A DNA stretch of 64,000 bases from CAYQMF01 sp964418595 (lineage in GTDB: Bacteria > Planctomycetota > UBA1135 > UBA2386), in assembly GCA_964418595.1 (NCBI GenBank), contig CAYQMF010000006.1, positions 1 to 64,000 on the forward strand, in the 5' to 3' direction. Below, piece by piece: positions 9,193 through 17,964 of the stretch (within the stretch, counting starts at the first letter, position 1; the number at the start of each line of letters is the position of its first letter). A program made the translations under genes and the position numbers. A model generated the notes under the pieces. It searched no databases. It saw nothing but the letters and a program-made list of their open reading frames with translations, and was not told the DNA's origin.

Positions 9193-9834
9193 ATGCAGCC
9201 CGCGCTCGAGGCCGAACCTGCGACCGCACCGGCCCTGGTCGACCTCATGGCGATCCCGGGCTTCCTGCCCGCGGCACCGACCGCCGCGCGCCCGCGCTCG
9301 GCACGATGGCAGCGGTCGCGGACACGCCCGGCGGGCCCGTGGTACGCCCGTCTGGCACGCGACCTCCTTCGCGGCGGCGTGCTGCTCGCGATCCTGAACC
9401 TCTTCGTCGTGCAGGTCTCGGTGGTGCGTGGGCATTCGATGGAGCCCGGCATCGAGGATGGCGATCGTCTCCTCGTCGACCGTCTGGCCTATCGCATGGG
9501 CGACGTGCACCGCTTCGATGTCGTCGTCCTGCGCTATCCGCGCGATCCGGGCGTCGACTTCGTCAAGCGCGTGGTCGCGATGCCCGGGGAAACCGTGCGC
9601 ATCGAGGCCGGCAAGGTCTTCGTCGACGGCGCACCGCTGCCGGCCGACTTCGCCATCGTGCCCGACTGCGCGCAGATGGCGCAGATCGTGGTGCCGGAGG
9701 CGAGTTACTTCGTGCTCGGCGACAACCGTCCCATCAGCTGCGACAGCCGTGAGTTCGGCCTGGTGGCGGAGGACCTGCTCAAGGGGAAGGTCTGCGCGCG
9801 CCTGTGGCCGCCGAGTCGCATGTCGGTCTTTTGA
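9193..9834 (+). CDS. lepB: signal peptidase I
   Basis: Membrane serine protease of 213 residues that removes signal peptides during export. The catalytic Ser82 lies in GHSMEPGIEDGD just after a single transmembrane segment (~58-76), the catalytic Lys125 lies in VDFVKRVVAMPGE, and the conserved GDN-x-SxDSR-like box reads VLGDNRPISCDSREFG. There is one N-terminal anchor and a ~50-residue Pro/Ala/Arg-rich cytoplasmic leader. A purine-rich GGGAGGG touches the ATG at 9193. The high number of secreted proteins in this window fits the need for this enzyme. An internal ATG at 9247 is a possible alternative start. Confidence 0.95.
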   Translation: MQPALEAEPATAPALVDLMAIPGFLPAAPTAARPRSARWQRSRTRPAGPWYARLARDLLRGGVLLAILNLFVVQVSVVRGHSMEPGIEDGDRLLVDRLAYRMGDVHRFDVVVLRYPRDPGVDFVKRVVAMPGETVRIEAGKVFVDGAPLPADFAIVPDCAQMAQIVVPEASYFVLGDNRPISCDSREFGLVAEDLLKGKVCARLWPPSRMSVF

Positions 9835-9879
9835 GCCTGCTGGCTCGTCACGGGCGGGCCGGTCGTCGATGCTGCCGGC

Positions 9880-10539
9880 GTGCGTGACAGGATCCTCGTG
9901 GTCGGTGGTGCGACCGGCATCGGCGCCGGCGTCGTCGAGACCTTCGGCACGGAACGATGCGTGGTGTGGTCGCGCCGCAACGGCGTCGACGCCTCCGACG
10001 AGGCGCAGGTCGCGCGCGCGGCGCAGCGCCTGCTGCAGGGGGGCGCGCCTTGGGCGTGGGTGCACGCGGTGGGGGACTTCGACGAGCGCGATGCGCTCGC
10101 CAGCGACCTGGCGTTCTACCGGCACATGCTCGACAGCAACCTGACCAGCGCCTGGGTGTGCATGCGGGCGTTGGTGCCGGCCATGGTGGCGGCGCGCCGC
10201 GGACGCATCGTGTTCTTCGGTGCGTCGGGGACCCAGCGGGGCGGCATGGCCCGCGCCCCGGCGTACTTCGCCGCCAAGGCGGCACTGTGGTCGCTGACCC
10301 GGTCGCTGGCGCTCGAACTCGCGCCGACGGGGATCACGGTGAACATGATCTCGCCGGGCGTCATCCGCCATCCGCACAGCCACGCAGCAAGTCAGGCGCG
10401 GGTCGAGAAGCTCGTCCCGGCGGGGCGGCCCGGCACACCGGGTGACGTCGGGGCTGCTGTCCGCTGGCTCCTGTCGGAAGAGGCAGGCTACGTCACCGGC
10501 GTGGACCTCGAGGTCGACGGCGGGCTCGGCTTGCGCTGA
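9880..10539 (+). CDS. short-chain dehydrogenase/reductase
   Basis: NAD(P)-dependent oxidoreductase of 219 residues with a Rossmann fold. The cofactor motif GGATGIG is at 9-15, the catalytic Ser116 in GAS, and the Tyr129-x3-Lys133 pair in YFAAK. The C-terminal VTGVDLEVDGGL is the usual family ending. It is slightly short (usual 240-260) because the region after the first strand is trimmed. The start is GTG at 9880. It is convergent with the FAH-family gene, only four bases apart. The substrate cannot be inferred. Confidence 0.92.
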   Translation: MRDRILVVGGATGIGAGVVETFGTERCVVWSRRNGVDASDEAQVARAAQRLLQGGAPWAWVHAVGDFDERDALASDLAFYRHMLDSNLTSAWVCMRALVPAMVAARRGRIVFFGASGTQRGGMARAPAYFAAKAALWSLTRSLALELAPTGITVNMISPGVIRHPHSHAASQARVEKLVPAGRPGTPGDVGAAVRWLLSEEAGYVTGVDLEVDGGLGLR

Positions 10540-10543
10540 TTCC

Positions 10544-11449
10544 TCATGCGGGCGCGGGTTCCGTGCGCACGGACTCCTTGCGCACGGGGTTGATCAGCGC
10601 GCCGATGCCCTCGATCTCGCCGCGCATCACGTTGCCGGCGCGCACGGGGCCGATGCCGGCGGGCGTGCCCGTGGCGATGATGTCGCCGGGACGCAGCGTG
10701 AAGTGGCGCGACAGGAAGACGATCGCGTCGGCGATGTCGGTCACCATCTCGGAGGTGCGCGCGTCCTGGCGCCGCTCACCGTCGACCGTGAGCGTGATGC
10801 GGCGATCGCTGGCGTCGAAGGCGTCGGCGGCGACGACCCACGGACCGATCGGTCCGAAGGTGTCGAGCGACTTGGCGCGCAGCCACGGCTGCTTGAGGTC
10901 GCGGTCGCTCGCCTGCAGCTTGCGGGCGGTGACATCGTTGAACACCGTGTAGCCGGCGACGAGGCTGAGCGCCGCCGCCCGCGTCACGTGCTTGCGGCCG
11001 CGGCCCTCGGGATCGACGAAACCGAGGACGAGCGCGAGTTCGATCTCGTGGTCGACCCGCGTCTCGAGCCAGTGGGGGATGACGACCGGCGCGCCGTGTG
11101 GCACGAGGGTGTCGGCGAACTTGGCGAAGGCGAAGGGCTCTTCGGGGACGGCTGAACCCAGCTCCGCCGCGTGCGCCGCGTAGTTCTTGCCCAGACACAG
11201 GATCTTGCTCGGGCGCCGCACCGGCACCTCGAAGCGCGTGGGGGTCGCGTCGAACGGATCGCCGTCCTCCGCCATCGCGCGCAGGTGCGCGGCCGACAGG
11301 GAGCCCTCGCCGAGCAGCGCCATCTCATCGTCCCGGCCGACGTCGAAGAACCCGCCCTCCGGGAGCACGACGCCGAGCCGCCGCTCACCCGCGTCGCCGT
11401 GGAAGAACCATGCGGGTGCCGAGGGGAGCGGCAGGTCGTCGCCAGTCAT
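10544..11449 (-). CDS. fumarylacetoacetate hydrolase-family protein
   Basis: Metal-dependent C-C hydrolase, decarboxylase or isomerase-type enzyme of 301 residues. The FAH core starts at about residue 80 with KILCLGKNYAAHAAE. It contains the metal-ligand segment DHEIELALVLG, the GYTVFNDVTARKLQ and KSLDTFGPIGPW blocks, and IATGTPAGIGP. These match the branch that includes acylpyruvases and 2-hydroxyhepta-2,4-diene-1,7-dioate isomerases. The N-terminal ~75 residues form the usual small cap domain. It lies ten bases after the toroid-protein stop but may have its own promoter. Confidence 0.93.
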   Translation of the reverse strand: MTGDDLPLPSAPAWFFHGDAGERRLGVVLPEGGFFDVGRDDEMALLGEGSLSAAHLRAMAEDGDPFDATPTRFEVPVRRPSKILCLGKNYAAHAAELGSAVPEEPFAFAKFADTLVPHGAPVVIPHWLETRVDHEIELALVLGFVDPEGRGRKHVTRAAALSLVAGYTVFNDVTARKLQASDRDLKQPWLRAKSLDTFGPIGPWVVAADAFDASDRRITLTVDGERRQDARTSEMVTDIADAIVFLSRHFTLRPGDIIATGTPAGIGPVRAGNVMRGEIEGIGALINPVRKESVRTEPAPA

Positions 11450-11459
11450 GGCTGCCCGC

Positions 11460-13232
11460 TCACCGGCACTTGTCCAGGGCGAGGAGCGCGTAGCAGGTGC
11501 AGGTCATCGGCAGCATCTCCCACCAGCGGCCGTTCTTCGTGTTCACCCACGAGCCGTCCTTCTCCTGGAGCTTCGCGAGCTGCGCACGCAGCTCCGCTCG
11601 CCAGTCGACGCGCCGGGGCTGCTGGCCCTCGGCGGTCACCTCGAGGCTGTCCACCTTCGCGGCGTCGAGGGCCTGCGCCATGACCATGTAGTAGTAGTAG
11701 AGGCCCTGGTGGCGGGTCTTCTCCGGCAGCTTGGGGTCGGCGCCGGGGTTCTCGGCCAGCGTCCAGTTGCCCTGCAGCCAGCGCACCGCGGCGACGATGC
11801 GCGAGTCATCGGCGGGGAGCCCGCACATCGTGTACGCCTTCAGCAGCGCGTAGGTCATCGACCCGTAGCTGCGCGGCATGCTCTTGCCGTCCGGCAGGTC
11901 GACGTAGCCGGCCGGCGAGTTGCCGGGGTAGTACGCCGAGCCGCCGTCGTCGCCGGGGACCATCTTGCGCCACTCGCCCGTTTCCTCGTTGCGGGAGTCG
12001 ACCTCGAGGTCGTTGTGCGTCTTGAGGTTCTGGCAGCGCTGCAGGAAGACGAGGGCCTTCTCGAAGGCATCGGTCTGCGACGGCTCCACACCGCTCTTGC
12101 GCAGGGCGTCGACCGCGAACTGCAGGTTGCTCAGATCGCCGCGCTCGTCGCCGCCGTAGCCGATCGAACCGTAGTCGCGGTCGGAGCGCCCGTAGCCGCG
12201 GCTTTCCACGTTCTGCAGGCGGAGCACCAGCTTCTGCGCGCGATCGATGGTCGTCCGCCACTTGGGATCGTCGGCCGCGGTCAGCGCCATGATCGCCGTG
12301 CACGCGATGTAGTTGTCGTTCTCCGTCGAGAAGGCGCCGTCCTCCCGCTGCTGCGCCGCGAGCCAGGTGAGCCCCGCCTCGATCGTCTTGCTCTCGGCCT
12401 CCGTGCGCCTTGCCTTGGGCTTGGTTTGCACCGCCGCGAGGCTGAGTGCGGTGAAGCCGACGTCGGCGATGGGGCCCTTGGGGGTCGGTACCTGGAACAC
12501 GCCGTCCTTCTGGTTGCCGAGCAGGTAGTCGATGCCACGCTGCTGGGCGTCGCTCCAGGTGGCGATTGGCGCGGCGCGCTGCATCGTCCCCGCCCCTCCG
12601 GTGTCGCGCGCGACCACCTGGCACGCGACCAGATGCACGAGCGTCGCGACGCTGGCCGCCAGGTCGGGCTCGCCGTTCGCGCTGGTCACCAGACCATGCG
12701 CCGCGAGCTTCGCATGCTCCGCGCCCGCCGCCTGCATCGCTTCCGCCACTTTGGTGGGGTCCTGGACCTTGCGGCGCAACTCGTCGAGCATCAGCGCGAA
12801 CGGGGCGACCCTGGTGTCACCCGCTTCCCGCAGCGCCCGACGACCGTCCAGCAGCTCCTGCTGGAACTCCTTGGGTCCGAGCACTGCCATGGCGTCGAGC
12901 ACCCACCGCGTCACGTCGACGGCGTTCCCGTCCGTGGCCTCGTGGTAGAGCCGATCGGCACCGCGGTGCTTGATCAGGAAGGTCAGCGCAGCGCGCACCA
13001 CCGGCCCGTCGGTCACCGCGTAGAAGCGGTGGCAGTACCCCATCGCGGTGAGCACCATCGCCGTCTGCTGGACGGTCCCATCGCCGTACGCCCCGTTCGC
13101 GCGCGGGCTCGCCCGCAGTCCGCGGATCAGGCCGTCGACCTCATCCTTGAAGACGACTTTCTGCGCCGCGGCGGCGGAGATGGTGGTGCAGGCAGGAACG
13201 GCCAGACTGGCCAGGAGGAGGAAGGTGCGCAT
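11460..13232 (-). CDS. secreted alpha/alpha-toroid (terpene cyclase/prenyltransferase-like) protein
   Basis: Protein of 590 residues with a signal peptide (MRTFLLLASLAVPAC, then an Ala-rich cut region). A cysteine follows but the lipobox is not convincing. The body has repeated segments such as VRAALTFLIKHRG, GLTWLAAQQREDGAFS and VRWLQGNWTL, the QW-like helical-hairpin repeats of squalene-hopene-cyclase and prenyltransferase barrels. The DxDD catalytic motif of squalene cyclases is not seen, so terpene cyclisation is unlikely. Exported proteins of this type are frequent in Planctomycetota with no assigned role. It may be cotranscribed with the PQQ-dehydrogenase-like gene upstream, 96 bases away. 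Confidence 0.8.
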   Translation of the reverse strand: MRTFLLLASLAVPACTTISAAAAQKVVFKDEVDGLIRGLRASPRANGAYGDGTVQQTAMVLTAMGYCHRFYAVTDGPVVRAALTFLIKHRGADRLYHEATDGNAVDVTRWVLDAMAVLGPKEFQQELLDGRRALREAGDTRVAPFALMLDELRRKVQDPTKVAEAMQAAGAEHAKLAAHGLVTSANGEPDLAASVATLVHLVACQVVARDTGGAGTMQRAAPIATWSDAQQRGIDYLLGNQKDGVFQVPTPKGPIADVGFTALSLAAVQTKPKARRTEAESKTIEAGLTWLAAQQREDGAFSTENDNYIACTAIMALTAADDPKWRTTIDRAQKLVLRLQNVESRGYGRSDRDYGSIGYGGDERGDLSNLQFAVDALRKSGVEPSQTDAFEKALVFLQRCQNLKTHNDLEVDSRNEETGEWRKMVPGDDGGSAYYPGNSPAGYVDLPDGKSMPRSYGSMTYALLKAYTMCGLPADDSRIVAAVRWLQGNWTLAENPGADPKLPEKTRHQGLYYYYMVMAQALDAAKVDSLEVTAEGQQPRRVDWRAELRAQLAKLQEKDGSWVNTKNGRWWEMLPMTCTCYALLALDKCR

Positions 13233-13328
13233 GCGTCTCGAACCCCGGTCGCGGCAAGGTAGGGCCGGAGGGGGGCGAGAGCAACGTTGGCGCCGGGCCG
13301 CGGTTCAAACGTGGCGGGGGCCGCCGCT

Positions 13329-14864
13329 TCAGGACATCGTGATGCGCAGCGCGTTCGAGATGCCGATGCTGAAGCTCGCCCCGGCGTCGAACATGACCCA
13401 CTGGCCGTAGAGCACCGCGGCGCCGAGCCCCCCGGGGACGTTCAGCACTGCCCGGCCACTCGCGTCGGTCGACAGCGGGATCTGCAGGTCCGGCGGGATC
13501 GGCACCAGCGTGCCGCCGAAGATCGGGGTCGGCTGGTTGCTGAGCGAGATCGCGAGGACCGCGGGCACGTTCGCCGGTGCGCGGCGGAGGATGAAGTCGG
13601 CCGACATGGTCGGCTCGAGGCGGCCACACACCTCGAAGTAGGGGATGTCGCCGTTGCTGCCCATCTTGCCGAAGCCGAGGTCGACCGCGGGGCCGCCGTC
13701 GCGGGCGGTGATCTTGAAGATCTCGCCGCCGTTGTAATCGACGACGTAGACCTCGCCGCGCGCGTCCTCGCCGAAGCTGCTGATGCGGCCGATCGTGCCG
13801 ATGTCGGGGACGAGTTCGACGGTGCGGTCGCGGAACTCGCTCATCACGCTGCCGGAGTAGCGGAACGACCAGATGCGGCCGCTGCAATAGTCGGCGAAGA
13901 AGTAGGTGCCGCGCAGGTCGGGGATCGAGCAGCCGCGGTACACGTAGCCGCCGACGACGGTGCAGTTGGTGCCGGTCGCGTAGGTGTAGATCGGGTTGAC
14001 CAGCGCCGGCGTGTTGCAGCCGGGGATGGTGCCGGTGCACGCGGAGGTGCCGTAGCAGTTGACGCCCTCCATCACCTTCCAGCCGTAGTTGCGCCCACCG
14101 ACGCCTGCGGGCTGGAAGTCGACCTCCTCGAGCGCGTTCTGGCCGACGTCACCGATGAACATGTCGCCGGTGAGTCGATCGAAGCTCCAGCGCCACGGGT
14201 TGCGGTGCCCGACGGCCCAGATCTCGGGCCGATAGGCCGTGTTGCCGACGAACGGGTTGTCGGCGGGCGCCGAGAACGGCACCGTCGACGTGTCGAGGCG
14301 CAGCATCTTGCCGAGCAGGGCCGCGGTGTTCTGCGCGTTGCACTGCGGGTCGCCGGCGGAGCCGCCGTCGCCGAGACCGAAGTAGAGCTTGCCGTCGGGG
14401 CCGAACTGGATGTTGCCGCCGTTGTGGTTCGAGTAGGGCTGGCTCACCGGCCCGAAGCAGATCACGCCGCTCGTCGGCGACGCGACGTCCGGGTTGGTCG
14501 CCGAGACGCTGAAGCGCGTGATGATGCTCGCGCCGTCGCCGGCGCGCGTGAAGCTGACGTAGAAGTAGCCGTTGACCGCGTACTGCGGATGGAACGCGAG
14601 GCCAAGCAGACCCCGCTCGCTGCCGGTGAGCATCCCGGTCACGGTGAGGAACGGCGTCGCGAGGACCACGCCGCGCTTGATGATCTTGATCTGTCCGGAG
14701 GCCTGCTCGCAGACGAACAGGCGGTCCTCGTCGCCGACGGGGCTCGTGACGTAGGTGGGGCTGACGAAGCCGGCAGCGATGCGGATGGTCCGCAGGGTGG
14801 TCTGGGCCGGAGCGGCGCCCATGGAGGCGAGGGCCAGGATGGGCACGAGGGAGCGAAGCAGCAT
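13329..14864 (-). CDS. secreted PQQ-dependent sugar dehydrogenase-like protein
   Basis: Six-bladed propeller of the glucose/sorbosone dehydrogenase family, 511 residues, with signal peptide MLLRSLVPILALASMGAAPA. Family motifs visible are GSERGLLGLAFHPQY, NHNGGNIQFGPDGKLY, GLGDGGSAGDP, GHRNPWRWSFD and GDVGQNALEEVD, covering the PQQ and calcium site region. A predicted periplasmic role is oxidising an aldose or polyol and passing electrons to the respiratory chain. Residues ~390-511 are not part of the propeller. They form an extra beta-rich C-terminal module shared with other secreted proteins in this window. Quinone binding is inferred from family. Confidence 0.88.
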   Translation of the reverse strand: MLLRSLVPILALASMGAAPAQTTLRTIRIAAGFVSPTYVTSPVGDEDRLFVCEQASGQIKIIKRGVVLATPFLTVTGMLTGSERGLLGLAFHPQYAVNGYFYVSFTRAGDGASIITRFSVSATNPDVASPTSGVICFGPVSQPYSNHNGGNIQFGPDGKLYFGLGDGGSAGDPQCNAQNTAALLGKMLRLDTSTVPFSAPADNPFVGNTAYRPEIWAVGHRNPWRWSFDRLTGDMFIGDVGQNALEEVDFQPAGVGGRNYGWKVMEGVNCYGTSACTGTIPGCNTPALVNPIYTYATGTNCTVVGGYVYRGCSIPDLRGTYFFADYCSGRIWSFRYSGSVMSEFRDRTVELVPDIGTIGRISSFGEDARGEVYVVDYNGGEIFKITARDGGPAVDLGFGKMGSNGDIPYFEVCGRLEPTMSADFILRRAPANVPAVLAISLSNQPTPIFGGTLVPIPPDLQIPLSTDASGRAVLNVPGGLGAAVLYGQWVMFDAGASFSIGISNALRITMS

Positions 14865-14975
14865 CGGTGATCGAGAGGGAGGAGGCCGGGCAGGCAGAGG
14901 ACCCGCGGGGAGCGGGACATGGCAGAGTCTACGCGCAGACGCGGCGCCGGGGCCACGGGCTTGCGGCTTCCGACG

Positions 14976-15296
14976 CTACTCGTCCGCGACGACAACCGCG
15001 GTCCCGTAGGCGAAGATCTCGGCCGCGCCGCTGGCGATTTGCGTCGTGCCGAAGCGGACCCCCACGACCGCGTTCGCCCCGAGCCGGGCGGCGTCGCCGA
15101 CCATCCGGTCGAGGGCCTGCTCGCGGGTCTCGGCCATCATCTTCGTGTAGTGCTGCAGCTCCGCCCCGACGAGGTTGCGGACCCACTCGCCGATGTCGGC
15201 GAACAGGTGGCGGGTGCGGATCGCCGAGCCGCGGACCATGCCCTTCGTGCTCACCAGCCGCTTGCCAGGGACGCTCGGGGTCGTGGTCAGGATCAT
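14976..15296 (-). CDS. YbjQ-family (heavy-metal-binding domain) protein
   Basis: Small protein of 106 residues belonging to the YbjQ/UPF0145 family, which forms pentamers. Conserved features are MILTTTPSVPGKRL, GMVRGSAIRTRHL, a long central helix (ETREQALDRMVGDAARLGAN, twenty residues) and VVGVRFGTTQI, with a Tyr-Gly near the end. Its ATG overlaps the stop of the anti-sigma-like gene by ATGA, so it is translationally coupled to the sigma operon. The biochemical role of this family is not established. The link to an ECF operon is notable. Confidence 0.92.
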   Translation of the reverse strand: MILTTTPSVPGKRLVSTKGMVRGSAIRTRHLFADIGEWVRNLVGAELQHYTKMMAETREQALDRMVGDAARLGANAVVGVRFGTTQIASGAAEIFAYGTAVVVADE

Positions 15297-15739
15297 CGCA
15301 TCACGCCCCGGTAGCGGTCGAAGCGGCTGGTGCGCATGCGCAGGCGCGCCGTGTTCCAGACCAGGAGCGCTGCGCCGGCCAGGGTGCACAGGGCCGCGAC
15401 CTTGAGCGACCAGGTGAGACCTTCCGCCGTCACCAGGAGGTAGAGCCCTTCACCGAGCAGGCCGGCGCCGCCGAGCGCGAGCAGCACCCACGCGAGGCGC
15501 CACTCGTTGCGGTTGTAGAAGCTCGTCCAGAAGCGGCGCATCTCGCCCTCCGTCGGCTCGAGGGTGGCCAGGGAACGGGTCAGGTCCATGAGGTTCTTCT
15601 GGGCGGCGGCCTCGGCGGCGAGGGCGGGGTCGTCGAGCAGGCGCTGCTCGAACCGCTGCCGCTCGGCGGGCGTCAGTTCGCCGTCGAGCCACGCCATCAG
15701 CGTGAGTTGGTCTTGCGTCGGTTCGGCGTCGGCCGTCAT
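15293..15739 (-). CDS. anti-sigma-factor-like membrane protein
   Basis: Protein of 148 residues. Residues ~10-45 (LMAWLDGELTPAERQRFEQR and following) resemble the N-terminal helical region of anti-sigma factors, but the His/Cys zinc ligands of ZAS domains are absent. Two hydrophobic segments follow at about 83-103 and 113-130, placing the N-terminus in the cytoplasm. It overlaps the sigma gene by ATGA and the YbjQ gene by ATGA. Position and architecture make an inhibitor of the adjacent sigma factor the best guess; direct evidence is lacking. Confidence 0.75.
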   Translation of the reverse strand: MTADAEPTQDQLTLMAWLDGELTPAERQRFEQRLLDDPALAAEAAAQKNLMDLTRSLATLEPTEGEMRRFWTSFYNRNEWRLAWVLLALGGAGLLGEGLYLLVTAEGLTWSLKVAALCTLAGAALLVWNTARLRMRTSRFDRYRGVMR

Positions 15740-16356
15740 CGGTGGCTCTCCATGTAGTCGTCCAGCGCCGCCTTGAGCTTGCGCCGCGCGTGGAACAGGC
15801 GCGACATCACCGTGCCGATGGGGATCTCGAGGACCTTGGCGATGCTCGCGTAGTCGAGGTCCTCGAAGTGGCGGAGCACGAGGATCTCGCGGTGCATCAG
15901 GGGCAGGCCAGCCATGGCCTCGTGGAGCTTGCGCCGTTCCTCGCCGAGTTCCGTCGCAGCCTCCGGGCGGACGGTCTTGTGGTCGGGGTGCGTCGGCGCG
16001 GCCCCGTCCTCGTCCCCCGCAAAGGGTGCGTCGAGCGAGAACTGCCGGCGTCGCCGGTGCTTCTCGATCCAGGACAGGCACGTGTTGCGAAGGATCTTGA
16101 AGAACCACGGCGCGAAGGGCTCCCCTTCGCGGAAGCGATCGAGGCTGCGGTAGACGCGATAGAACGCCTCCTGGGTCAGCTCGAGGGCGTCGTCCCGGTT
16201 CCTGGCGTAGGTGCGTGCGACGGTCATCGCCTTGCCCATGTAGCGATCGACGAGGGTCTCGAAGCTCGCGTGGTCGCCGTGCTTGGCCCCCGCGATCAAC
16301 CGGATCTCTTCGGCGAGTTGCAAGTCGCCGCGGCTACTGGATGGATCGTGGTGCAT
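15736..16356 (-). CDS. ECF-type RNA polymerase sigma factor
   Basis: Sigma-70 family regulator of 206 residues with region 2 (about 35-100, including ALELTQEAFYRVYRSLDRF) and region 4 (about 145-200, LPLMHREILVLRHFEDLDY and GTVMSRLFHARRKL). Regions 1 and 3 are absent, as usual for ECF factors. It is the first gene of a three-gene overlapped operon and diverges from a lipoprotein gene across 103 bases, where an autoregulated promoter is likely but not identifiable by eye. Confidence 0.95.
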   Translation of the reverse strand: MHHDPSSSRGDLQLAEEIRLIAGAKHGDHASFETLVDRYMGKAMTVARTYARNRDDALELTQEAFYRVYRSLDRFREGEPFAPWFFKILRNTCLSWIEKHRRRRQFSLDAPFAGDEDGAAPTHPDHKTVRPEAATELGEERRKLHEAMAGLPLMHREILVLRHFEDLDYASIAKVLEIPIGTVMSRLFHARRKLKAALDDYMESHR

Positions 16357-16459
16357 TCACGCGCGCGCCCACCGGCGTCACGGCCGTATCTCATCCGTGC
16401 GGTGGGGCGAAGCAAGCCTCGTCGTTGCGTGGGAGAGGAAGGAGCGAAACAATCGGGGC

Positions 16460-17050
16460 GTGGAACGCCCGCCGCGCGCAGCTCGTCTTGTCGCCCTGCT
16501 CTCCATCCTACTGGTCGCGGCCTGCTCGGATGCCGAGCCGATCGGCGTGCACCTGACGCTGGCGGCGGATGGATCCGGCACCGTGACCTGTCGCAGCCTG
16601 GTGATGGTGGACGAGGCGGGACCGATGGAGGCGGGTAGCGCGGGCGTCGAGTGGCGCGACCGCGCGCGCCTGACAGCGTCGCGCGGCGAGTTCCGCAAGC
16701 TCGACGGCCTGGTCCTCGCCGACCTCGGCTGGCGGCGCACCGGCGAGAACAGCCTGCGCGTGAACCTGCCGATGGGACCGGAGGCGCGGTGGCACACCCT
16801 GCTCGCGCCGGAGCCGACGCTCCGCCCGCGTGCGGCCGCGGCCCTCGAGCCGGCGCAGCCGACCTCGGCGATGGGGGACTCGATCCGGTTCGAACTCGAG
16901 TTGCCCGGCGAGGTCACGGCGATCGGCCACGCGCCCAACATCCGGCTCGTGCGCTCGGACAAGGACGGTCGCAAGGCGATCCTCACCGTGCCGGTGGCGG
17001 CGGCGCGCGCCCCAGGCCCGGCGCTCATGTTCGACGTAGCCTGGCGCTGA
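16460..17050 (+). CDS. lipoprotein of unknown function
   Basis: Protein of 196 residues from GTG 16460, whose first residues form a lipoprotein signal peptide ending LLVAAC. The mature part is a short beta-rich domain with no motif I recognise; it mentions no cysteines beyond the lipidated one and one in TVTCRS. It diverges from the ECF sigma operon, which makes it a candidate target of that sigma. Gene clpS follows after 26 bases. An ATG at 16283 is open in frame but would lose the signal peptide. Confidence 0.75.
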   Translation: MERPPRAARLVALLSILLVAACSDAEPIGVHLTLAADGSGTVTCRSLVMVDEAGPMEAGSAGVEWRDRARLTASRGEFRKLDGLVLADLGWRRTGENSLRVNLPMGPEARWHTLLAPEPTLRPRAAAALEPAQPTSAMGDSIRFELELPGEVTAIGHAPNIRLVRSDKDGRKAILTVPVAAARAPGPALMFDVAWR

Positions 17051-17076
17051 GGCCGCGCCCTAAGATCTGCGCCGCG

Positions 17077-17415
17077 ATGGGCCAGGTTCCTCTCTCCGTG
17101 CACGGTGCGCGCGCAGGCGCGACCAAGACCAAGACCAAGGAGAAGGTCGACACCAAGACCGCCCCCAAGACGCAGCGGCCGTGGAACGTCGTCGTCCACG
17201 ACGATCCCGTGTCGCTCATGACCTACGTCACACGCGTGTTCATGGACGTGTTCAAGTATCCCCAGGCCAAGGCCCATCGCCTCATGCTGGAGGTCCATCA
17301 CGCCGGTCGCTCCGTGGTGTGGAGCGGTGCTCGGGAATCGGCCGAGACCTATGCCGCCAAGCTCAAGACCTACCATCTGACGACGACGCTCGAGCCCGGC
17401 AGCGACGACGGATGA
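17077..17415 (+). CDS. clpS: ATP-dependent Clp protease adaptor ClpS
   Basis: Adaptor of 112 residues delivering N-degron substrates to the ClpA/ClpC unfoldase. A flexible Lys/Thr-rich tail (~1-33) precedes the core, which shows WNVVVHDDPVSLMTYV, the KAHRLMLEVHHAGRSVVWSG helix-loop and the E-x-AETYAAKL helix. These include the hydrophobic pocket and the Asp-Asp that bind the N-terminal residue. Its TGA overlaps the ATG of the DUF2017 gene. No clpA or clpC lies in the window. Confidence 0.95.
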   Translation: MGQVPLSVHGARAGATKTKTKEKVDTKTAPKTQRPWNVVVHDDPVSLMTYVTRVFMDVFKYPQAKAHRLMLEVHHAGRSVVWSGARESAETYAAKLKTYHLTTTLEPGSDDG

Positions 17416-17900
17416 TCCTCGACAAAGACCCCGACGGTTCGCGTTGGCTGACGCAGTGCACGATCCTGTGCGTGGACACCTTCCGCCGGATGTTCGAGTG
17501 GATCGAGGATCCGGATCCCAAGGTGCGGCAGCGGCTCTACTCCGAGACCTTCACCGACCCGGAGGAGGAGCGTGCCTGGCGGCGGTTGATGCACACCGAT
17601 CTCGAGCACCTCGTGCTGTCGCGCAAGGAGATCGTGCTCGGGGATCTCGCGCGAATCCGCGTCGACGAACCGGGGCTCTACTCGATCCCGCTCCCCGTGG
17701 CGCACGAAGCCGCGTGGCTGTCGTCGCTGAACGCCGCGCGCCTCGCCCTGTTCGCGCTGCGCGGGCTCGGCCAGGCCGACATGGACGCGGACGTCGAGGC
17801 CATCGACGACGAGGACAAGCAGATCGCCCTCGTGCGGATCCACCTGATGGCCTTCGCCCAGGAGCAGATCCTGCACGGCCCGGCGGACGCCGCGCGCTGA
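17412..17900 (+). CDS. DUF2017-family protein
   Basis: All-helical protein of 162 residues. The segment AAWLSSLNAARLALFALRGL matches the C-terminal signature of DUF2017, a family typically encoded directly after clpS in Actinobacteria. The ATG overlaps the clpS stop by ATGA, so the pairing is conserved here too. The family is thought to assist or modulate N-degron turnover because of this linkage, but no function has been shown to my knowledge. Its last codon sits just ahead of a long imperfect hairpin region. Confidence 0.75.
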   Translation: MILDKDPDGSRWLTQCTILCVDTFRRMFEWIEDPDPKVRQRLYSETFTDPEEERAWRRLMHTDLEHLVLSRKEIVLGDLARIRVDEPGLYSIPLPVAHEAAWLSSLNAARLALFALRGLGQADMDADVEAIDDEDKQIALVRIHLMAFAQEQILHGPADAAR

Positions 17901-17964
17901 GCTTCGCTCAGCGCTGCCTCCGGCCGCCAGAAGGGGCCGCAGGCGCTGTTGTGTCTGCAGGCGA

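Noticed and set aside
13291..13330. tRNA T-arm-like GGTTCAAAC
   Set aside because: No cloverleaf, acceptor stem or CCA-type end can be drawn around it.
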